64,000 nucleotides of DNA from contig NZ_JAFVMG010000003.1 in NCBI RefSeq assembly GCF_017377745.1, forward strand, positions 62,001-126,000. Direction: 5' to 3'. Position 1 is the first letter of the stretch; each line of letters starts with the position of its first letter. Source of the stretch: Acetobacter suratthaniensis (GTDB lineage Bacteria > Pseudomonadota > Alphaproteobacteria > Acetobacterales > Acetobacteraceae). The position numbers and the translations under genes were made by a program. Shown piece by piece: positions 59,383-64,000 of the stretch. A model generated the notes under the pieces. That model was given only the letters and a program-made list of their open reading frames with translations, ran no database searches and was not told the DNA's origin.

Positions 59383-59796
59383 ATGCTTGAAGCAATGTCG
59401 TCGCAGGCGCTGTCGGCCCATCATGGTACCGATGTGCTTGGTCTGGCTGAACGCCGCCTGAACTGGCTGCAGGCTCGTGAATCGGTGTTGGCTGGAAATG
59501 TCGCCAACGCCAATACGCCGGGTTATGTGGCCAAGGATGTCTCGCCTTTCGTAGGTGTGCTGCAAAATCAGATGGCGATGACGCTCGCCCAGACCGAACC
59601 CGGCCATATGGCCGGACGCAACGAAACCGCACGCACCAACCGTAGTGGCGTGGGTACCTCGCGCGATGGCAATGAAGTACGGCTGGAAGACGAATTGGAA
59701 AAGGTGGCTGACACCAACGATCAGCAGCGTCTCGTAACGACGGCCTATACAGCGTATATCGCCATGTATTCAGCCGTTCTGGGTTCTAACGCGTAA
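59383..59796 (+). CDS. flgB: Flagellar proximal rod protein FlgB
   Basis: A 137-residue protein with the FlgB N-terminal motif (RLNWLQARESVLAGNVANANTPGYVAKDVSPF) and a C-terminal axial helix (DTNDQQRLVTTAYTAYIAMYSAVLG). It is a rod subunit. The gap before it (185 bases) contains a TTGACA-like box near 59217, without a good -10, and a lone TTAA half-site. It is followed by flgC after 10 bases. Confidence 0.95.
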   Translation: MLEAMSSQALSAHHGTDVLGLAERRLNWLQARESVLAGNVANANTPGYVAKDVSPFVGVLQNQMAMTLAQTEPGHMAGRNETARTNRSGVGTSRDGNEVRLEDELEKVADTNDQQRLVTTAYTAYIAMYSAVLGSNA

Positions 59797-59806
59797 GGGC
59801 TGAAGC

Positions 59807-60214
59807 GTGGATTTTTCCGATACTATTGGTGTTTCCGCTGCGGGCATGAATGCGCAGTCCTCCCGCCTGAGGATTGCAGCTGAAAATCTTGCCAACAAGG
59901 AAACGACCGGCACGACCCATGGTTCTGACCCATATCGGCGCAAAACCATTACGTTCAAAGAGGAACTGAACCGGCAGACCGGGGTTTCCAGCGTGAAGGT
60001 AAAGGAAATCGGTCAGGATCAAACGCCGTTCGAGCAGCGTTATGACCCAGCCCACCCGGCGGCGGATGCCAAGGGCTATGTCAAAATGCCCAATGTCAGC
60101 AGTATGGTTGAGATCATGGACACCCATGAGGCCCAGCACTCTTACGAGGCCAACCTCAACACCATGCAGATTACACGCTCTATGTTGACACGTACTATCA
60201 ACCTGATGAAATGA
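59807..60214 (+). CDS. flgC: Flagellar proximal rod protein FlgC
   Basis: A 135-residue protein with FlgC motifs: GVSAAGMNAQSSRLRIAAENLANKETTG at the start, YDPAHPAADAKGYVKMPNV in the middle and a C-terminal axial helix (EAQHSYEANLNTMQITRSMLTRTINLM). It uses GTG 59807 as start. flgB and flgC form a pair; fliE, often third in this set, is elsewhere (27472). Confidence 0.96.
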   Translation: MDFSDTIGVSAAGMNAQSSRLRIAAENLANKETTGTTHGSDPYRRKTITFKEELNRQTGVSSVKVKEIGQDQTPFEQRYDPAHPAADAKGYVKMPNVSSMVEIMDTHEAQHSYEANLNTMQITRSMLTRTINLMK

Positions 60215-60338
60215 CACGGAGCTCTACCGTGGGCGATGGTGCCTGCGGTCTGTGCCCTGTGGGTGGTTTTCCGGTTTGCTGGCGCATGGTCTGGCACTGC
60301 CCCTGACTTTATCCGTTTTTTATGAATGGACAGATTTC

Positions 60339-60836
60339 ATGCCCTCTACGGAAAACAAAAGCACGCTGGATACTCCTGCGCAGATTCTGACCTTTCAGGT
60401 CGGCGGGCAGGTTTATGGGCTGGGCCTGCTCTCGGTTGTTGAAATTGGCAACTGGTCAGAAATTCGGCCGCTGCCTGCCGCACCCCATTATGTCGCCGGG
60501 GTGATCAATGTGCGTGGCACCGCCCTATCGGTGGTCGATATGGGTATTTTTTTCAAGGACAGAACCGAGCGCGCCGTAAAAGCGGCCCAGACATCCATTG
60601 TTCTGGTGGATCTGGGGGCTGTGCGGGTCGGGCTTCTGGTGGACAGGGTCTGTGATATCGTGTCCATGCAGGGGGTTGAAATTCAGCCCGTTCCTGCGGC
60701 TGGCGGGCGCGAAAGCGGCAAGGTGCTGAGCGGGTTGGCCATTATTGGTGATGATATCATCGGCCTGCTTGATCTGCCCGCGTTTGGCGCCAGTATCGAA
60801 CTGCCTAACGTGACAGCCAATATGCTGCATCACTAG
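60339..60836 (+). CDS. cheW: Second CheW coupling protein
   Basis: A 165-residue CheW domain protein (LTFQVGGQVYGLGLLSVVEIGNW, APHYVAGVINVRGTALSVVDMG, VGLLVDRVCDIVSM). It is separate from the che operon and lies behind flgC, suggesting an alternative coupling protein for another receptor set or array. ATG 60339 was chosen; an earlier in-frame ATG (60252) adds residues unlike CheW. Confidence 0.92.
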   Translation: MPSTENKSTLDTPAQILTFQVGGQVYGLGLLSVVEIGNWSEIRPLPAAPHYVAGVINVRGTALSVVDMGIFFKDRTERAVKAAQTSIVLVDLGAVRVGLLVDRVCDIVSMQGVEIQPVPAAGGRESGKVLSGLAIIGDDIIGLLDLPAFGASIELPNVTANMLHH

Positions 60837-60893
60837 GCGCTGCTGTTGCGCTGTTTTTTTGTATGATGGGCCTGTTTACAGGCAGAGTGACCA

Positions 60894-62474
60894 ATGACTG
60901 ATGCCCCCCTTAACAATCCTGTTTCTTCCGTGGGGGGGCAGGCGCGCCCGGCCTCCATTTCTGATGCTGATCTGATCCGCGCTGCGGGGCTTATTCCCGT
61001 GCGGGTTAAAACTCTGTTTCTTGAGGGGCGAGAGGCAGAGGCTGTCGGGATTATTCTCGACCAGCTTGCCCGGCGACCGGGCAATGTGGCGCTGACCATT
61101 ACTGCCGCCATGCTCATAGCCCATCATACCGTGCGCTATGATACGGCGCTGACTTTGCTGCGCGAGGCTCTGGCGCAGGTGCCTGACACCGTGCAGGCCC
61201 AGCAAACTTACGCTTATACCCTGATCTGTGCAGGACAACTGGCGGAAGGTAGTGAGCGTTTTGGGGCGTTGCTGTCCCGGTATCCGGCCCAGCGTGTATC
61301 GCTTATGGAGCATCTTTCCGCAGCATTGTTACAGGCAGGACTGCTTGAAGAAGCCCGGCAGGTGCTTGAAGGCGCCATTGCGGATCGCTGCACATCGGCC
61401 GCGTTACTCAGTAATATGGGCTGTGCGCTGACCTATCTGAACCGCTCTACGGATTCATTACCTTACTACGAGGCCGCCTTGCGCATGGCGCCCGGTAACA
61501 AGCGCATGCAGGCTTCCTATGGCTGCGCTTTGCTCAAAGCCGGACAACTGGGGCGTGGCTGGGCCTTGCATGCCCAAAAACCCGATGGGCTGCATGCAGA
61601 GGCATGGTTCAGAAAACTGCCCTCTTTAACCCCGCAAACCGATGTGCGTGGCCGCACTGTTCTGCTGTACCATGATCATGGTCTGGGTGACACGTTGCAG
61701 TTTGTCCGCTTTGTAAACGGGCTTGTGGAAAAGGGCGCTCTTATTACTCTGGCAGTCCCTGCAACCCTTCAGCGATTGATTGCCCGGTCATTTCCTGCGG
61801 TTACGGTGGTGGATATTGCCAGCATAGCTGTGCGGGCACAGTTTGGTGGCGGGTTTGATTATGCCGATCTGATCATGAATCTACCCTATGTGCTACGGGC
61901 GGAGCGGTGCGAGGCCAGTGTGCTGGCCCCGACCATGCCCTATCTGGTGGCGGACGAGGCGGCTGTCGCGGCATGGGATGCCCGCCTGCCTGCTGGGCGG
62001 CCTCGCATCGGGTTGGTCTGGGCGGGCGAGTGCCGACAGAGTGCGCGCGGTACGGCGATGGATGACCGCCGCTCCACCACGCTTGAGGCCATGGCCCCTA
62101 TTATCGAGGCGCGGCCCGATGCAACCTTCATCAGCCTGCAATATGGCAAAAAGCGCGAGGAAATCGCCCAGTGTGGTTATCCGCTGATTGATCCTATGGA
62201 TCAGATCCGCAGTATGGATGACACGGCAGCTCTTGTGAAAAATCTCGACCTGCTGATTACGGTTGATTCTTCTCCGGCGCATCTGGCTGGGGGGCTGGCT
62301 TGCCCTGTCTGGCTCATGAGCCGACAGGATGCCTGCTGGCGCTGGCTGGATAGCGGCGAGACAACGGCATGGTATCCGACTATGCGGCTGTTTCGGGCGA
62401 AAGAGCGGTCTTTTGTGCCAATGATTGGCGATGTAGCGGCCGCTCTTGCAGCAGCACCCCATTTTCTGCCCTGA
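60894..62474 (+). CDS. TPR-glycosyltransferase, paralogue of the gene at 39369-40934
   Basis: A 526-residue protein with N-terminal TPR-like helices (GCALTYLNRSTDSLPYYEAALRM) and a C-terminal GT9/GT41-like domain. The motifs match the paralogue: HDHGLGDTLQFVRF, RPRIGLVWAG, TVDSSPAHLAGGLACPVWLM and DACWRWLDSGETTAWYPTMRLFRAKERSFVP. The two differ mainly in the N-terminal repeats. It is placed between the second cheW and the flgH terminator. Its likely job is to glycosylate a surface or flagellar protein; acceptor and sugar are unknown. Confidence 0.82.
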   Translation: MTDAPLNNPVSSVGGQARPASISDADLIRAAGLIPVRVKTLFLEGREAEAVGIILDQLARRPGNVALTITAAMLIAHHTVRYDTALTLLREALAQVPDTVQAQQTYAYTLICAGQLAEGSERFGALLSRYPAQRVSLMEHLSAALLQAGLLEEARQVLEGAIADRCTSAALLSNMGCALTYLNRSTDSLPYYEAALRMAPGNKRMQASYGCALLKAGQLGRGWALHAQKPDGLHAEAWFRKLPSLTPQTDVRGRTVLLYHDHGLGDTLQFVRFVNGLVEKGALITLAVPATLQRLIARSFPAVTVVDIASIAVRAQFGGGFDYADLIMNLPYVLRAERCEASVLAPTMPYLVADEAAVAAWDARLPAGRPRIGLVWAGECRQSARGTAMDDRRSTTLEAMAPIIEARPDATFISLQYGKKREEIAQCGYPLIDPMDQIRSMDDTAALVKNLDLLITVDSSPAHLAGGLACPVWLMSRQDACWRWLDSGETTAWYPTMRLFRAKERSFVPMIGDVAAALAAAPHFLP

Positions 62475-62503
62475 ACTGGGCCGGGACACCTGAAAACCTG
62501 CCT

Positions 62504-62533
62504 CCCTTCAGCCCTGAAAACAAGGCTGAAGGG
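62504..62533. terminator. Terminator hairpin between convergent genes
   Basis: CCCTTCAGCC (62504-62513) and GGCTGAAGGG (62524-62533) make a perfect 10-bp stem with a 10-base loop. It lies between the glycosyltransferase gene and flgH, whose ends converge here. No long T-run is present on either strand. Confidence 0.7.
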
Positions 62534-62541
62534 CTAAGACA

Positions 62542-63264
62542 TTAGAAGGGCAGGATACTGTCCAGAACCTGCTGGCCATAGCGCGGGGTCTGGAGCTTGC
62601 TCAACTGACCACGGCCACCGTAGGAGATGCGGGCCTCAGCAATCCGGTCGTGGGTCACGGTATTATCTTCGGTAATATCCTGCGGCCTGACAACGCCGCT
62701 GACCATCAACTGCCGCAGTTCGCCGTTTACACGGACTTCCTGCCGGGCCACGACCACAAAGTTACCGTTGGGCAGAACCTGCGTAATGGTGCCTGCCAGT
62801 GCCAGGGTAACGGTTTCATTGCGGCTGATGGTACCGGTTGCGGTATTGGCGCTGGAACTGCTGGTATCCAGAGCCGAGGAGCTGGAGAGCGCCTTGCCCT
62901 GAAAGCCGAACAGGCTGGGAATGCCAAAGTTTTCCGAACCGCTGCCCGAGGCGGATGTGTTGTTGGTAACAGCGGCATTATCCGCAATAACCACGCTGAT
63001 TTTGATCAGGTCACCCACTTGAGAAGCGCGTTGATCCTTGAAAAAGGCGCGGCTACCGGGGCGCCATAGGCTGCCAACTTCTGTCGGCGGTGGCTGAAGT
63101 GGGGGCATGGGCATGGTTACAGGCCGGTATTCCGGTGCCTGCGTGGGGTCTGATGTCCGGGTCATGCGCGGCGGGTGGCCCATTTCGCTCATGTCGGCCA
63201 GACCCGAACAGCCTGACAGCCCCATCAGGCCGATGAGGAATGCACCCGGCAGGCGGTTTTTCAT
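62542..63264 (-). CDS. flgH: Flagellar L-ring lipoprotein FlgH
   Basis: A 240-residue protein with a lipoprotein signal (LIGLMGLSGC, Cys near residue 19) and the FlgH core: GSLWRPGSRAFFKDQRASQVGDLIKISVVI, LALAGTITQVLPNGNFVVVARQEVRVNGE and SGVVRPQDITEDNTV. It forms the ring in the outer membrane. ATG 63264 has GGAG 10 bases upstream on the minus strand; in-frame starts at 63285 and 63327 are less likely because the signal peptide begins at 63264. It follows flgA. Confidence 0.95.
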   Translation of the reverse strand: MKNRLPGAFLIGLMGLSGCSGLADMSEMGHPPRMTRTSDPTQAPEYRPVTMPMPPLQPPPTEVGSLWRPGSRAFFKDQRASQVGDLIKISVVIADNAAVTNNTSASGSGSENFGIPSLFGFQGKALSSSSALDTSSSSANTATGTISRNETVTLALAGTITQVLPNGNFVVVARQEVRVNGELRQLMVSGVVRPQDITEDNTVTHDRIAEARISYGGRGQLSKLQTPRYGQQVLDSILPF

Positions 63265-63316
63265 CAAACTAAAACTCCAGCGCATTGATGTGTTACCGGA
63301 CAGAATCATCCGCTCC

Positions 63317-64000
63317 TCAGCCGCCACGAGAGGAAGTGCTCAGGCGGCGCAGGGTGGCGGAGTCTGAAGGCATGCCGCTGGAACCGGCCTCGACAATGAC
63401 TTCAGAAGCGTTGTTGGGTCGCCCCGTGACAATCATGTTGCTGGCAAGATTGAGCACGCGCACGTATTGCCCCATGCCGCCGTCTTCTATGGCGCGACCA
63501 CTGGCGGTCAGGTGCAGCCCCGGTGCGGTGAAAACGATCAGCACCGGATCGCCCTTATGGACAACAACCGTGCGGTGCAGGTCGCGTTCCTGCACGGCAT
63601 CTCCAGCCATGACGCTGTGGGTCAGGGTCATGCCGTCTATATCGGCTTCATCCGTATAGGTGCGATCCTGAGCGCGGCCGGTATAGGCGTCATCCATTGT
63701 GACATCCGCCATGGACACAACGCTGCCTGCCTGTAGGGCATGGGCAAAAACCAGCACCCGCCGTGCGGCATGGACTGTACCAGCCAGCAGGTAGGAATCC
63801 TGCGTGGAATCGCCGGTTGTCTGGGTGCGGTAGATGGTGGCGGTAAAGCGGCCGCTCCGTGGGTCCCAGTTAAGATCCGACAGGGTTACGGGCTTTGGAT
63901 CATCAGGCGGGACGGCGATGGGGTGGAAATCAATCAGATCGACCGAAACGGGCCCACCCCCGGTATCAGGCAGGTTCTGGCGAACAAGGTTTATGAAGTA
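63317..64000 (-). CDS. flgA: P-ring chaperone FlgA (5' end outside window)
   Basis: The frame is open from the right edge to the stop at 63317; 227 residues are visible. The C-terminal ~145 residues form the SAF/FlgA domain (VLVFAHALQAGSVVSMADVTM, LTHSVMAGDAVQERDL, VVVHKGDPVLIVFTAPGLHLTASGRAIEDGGMGQYVRVLN). FlgA is a periplasmic chaperone that helps FlgI build the P-ring. Signal peptide and start lie beyond 64000. It is upstream of flgH on the minus strand; flgF and flgG may precede it outside the window. Confidence 0.9.
   Translation of the reverse strand, partial: YFINLVRQNLPDTGGGPVSVDLIDFHPIAVPPDDPKPVTLSDLNWDPRSGRFTATIYRTQTTGDSTQDSYLLAGTVHAARRVLVFAHALQAGSVVSMADVTMDDAYTGRAQDRTYTDEADIDGMTLTHSVMAGDAVQERDLHRTVVVHKGDPVLIVFTAPGLHLTASGRAIEDGGMGQYVRVLNLASNMIVTGRPNNASEVIVEAGSSGMPSDSATLRRLSTSSRGG

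Noticed and set aside
1..64000. CRISPR arrays, insertion sequences, prophage or rRNA genes
   Set aside because: No regularly spaced repeats, transposase, phage structural genes or rRNA segments were recognised on either strand.

Overview
The window is a flagellar and chemotaxis gene block from an alphaproteobacterium, most likely a member of the Acetobacteraceae (acetic acid bacteria). The base composition is moderately high in GC. The markers pointing to Alphaproteobacteria are a flaF gene behind a small flagellin, a MotE-like protein, a membrane-anchored coiled-coil protein of the DUF6468 type, a DUF1217 flagellar protein, CtrA-type TTAA-N7-TTAA sites, and a chemotaxis operon in the same order as the rhizobial mcp-cheS-cheY1-cheA-cheW-cheR-cheB-cheY2-cheD-cheT operon. 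The family-level assignment is an inference from gene content; no ribosomal RNA is present to confirm it.

Positions 1-9276 are housekeeping flank: a SPOR-domain protein (cut by the left edge), scpA-scpB (chromosome segregation), tatB-tatC (protein export), serS, a small multidrug transporter, a zinc-binding protein, a lipoprotein hydrolase, a tRNA-Arg(CCG), a prepilin peptidase-like protein and a thymidylate-kinase-like NTPase. A 724-base AT-rich gap with a tandem 8-bp repeat separates this from the flagellar block.

Positions 9277-64000 are nearly all motility genes. They include motE-like, fliF-fliG-fliH-fliN-fliO-fliP; the che operon (16381-24690); flaF and flagellin on the minus strand; fliE-fliQ-fliR-flhB; flgE; fliL-fliM-DUF6468; minus-strand flgI-flgJ-flgN-like with a facing transglycosylase; flhA and a degenerate flhF; a DUF1217 protein, fliI-fliJ; motB-motA; fliK-flgD; a CtrA-like regulator with a dead receiver domain; a large periplasmic repeat protein; flgB-flgC; a second cheW; and flgH-flgA entering from the right edge. 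Together these encode most of the basal body, export apparatus, rod, hook, rings, stator, filament and signalling chain. Not seen here are flgF, flgG, flgK, flgL, fliD, flbT, flhG and any flagellar sigma factor; flgF and flgG may lie just beyond the right edge.

Four glycosyltransferase genes are scattered through the block, suggesting a modified flagellin. The most unusual features are: (1) a two-module hook-like segment shared by FlgE and inserted in the middle of the DUF1217 protein; (2) an FlhF homologue without its P-loop lysine; (3) an orphan CtrA-like regulator without phospho-acceptor Asp or Lys; (4) a prepilin-peptidase-like protein with the second catalytic Asp changed to Glu; (5) a small CheT/CheZ-type phosphatase candidate; and (6) perfect CtrA boxes in two noncoding gaps.
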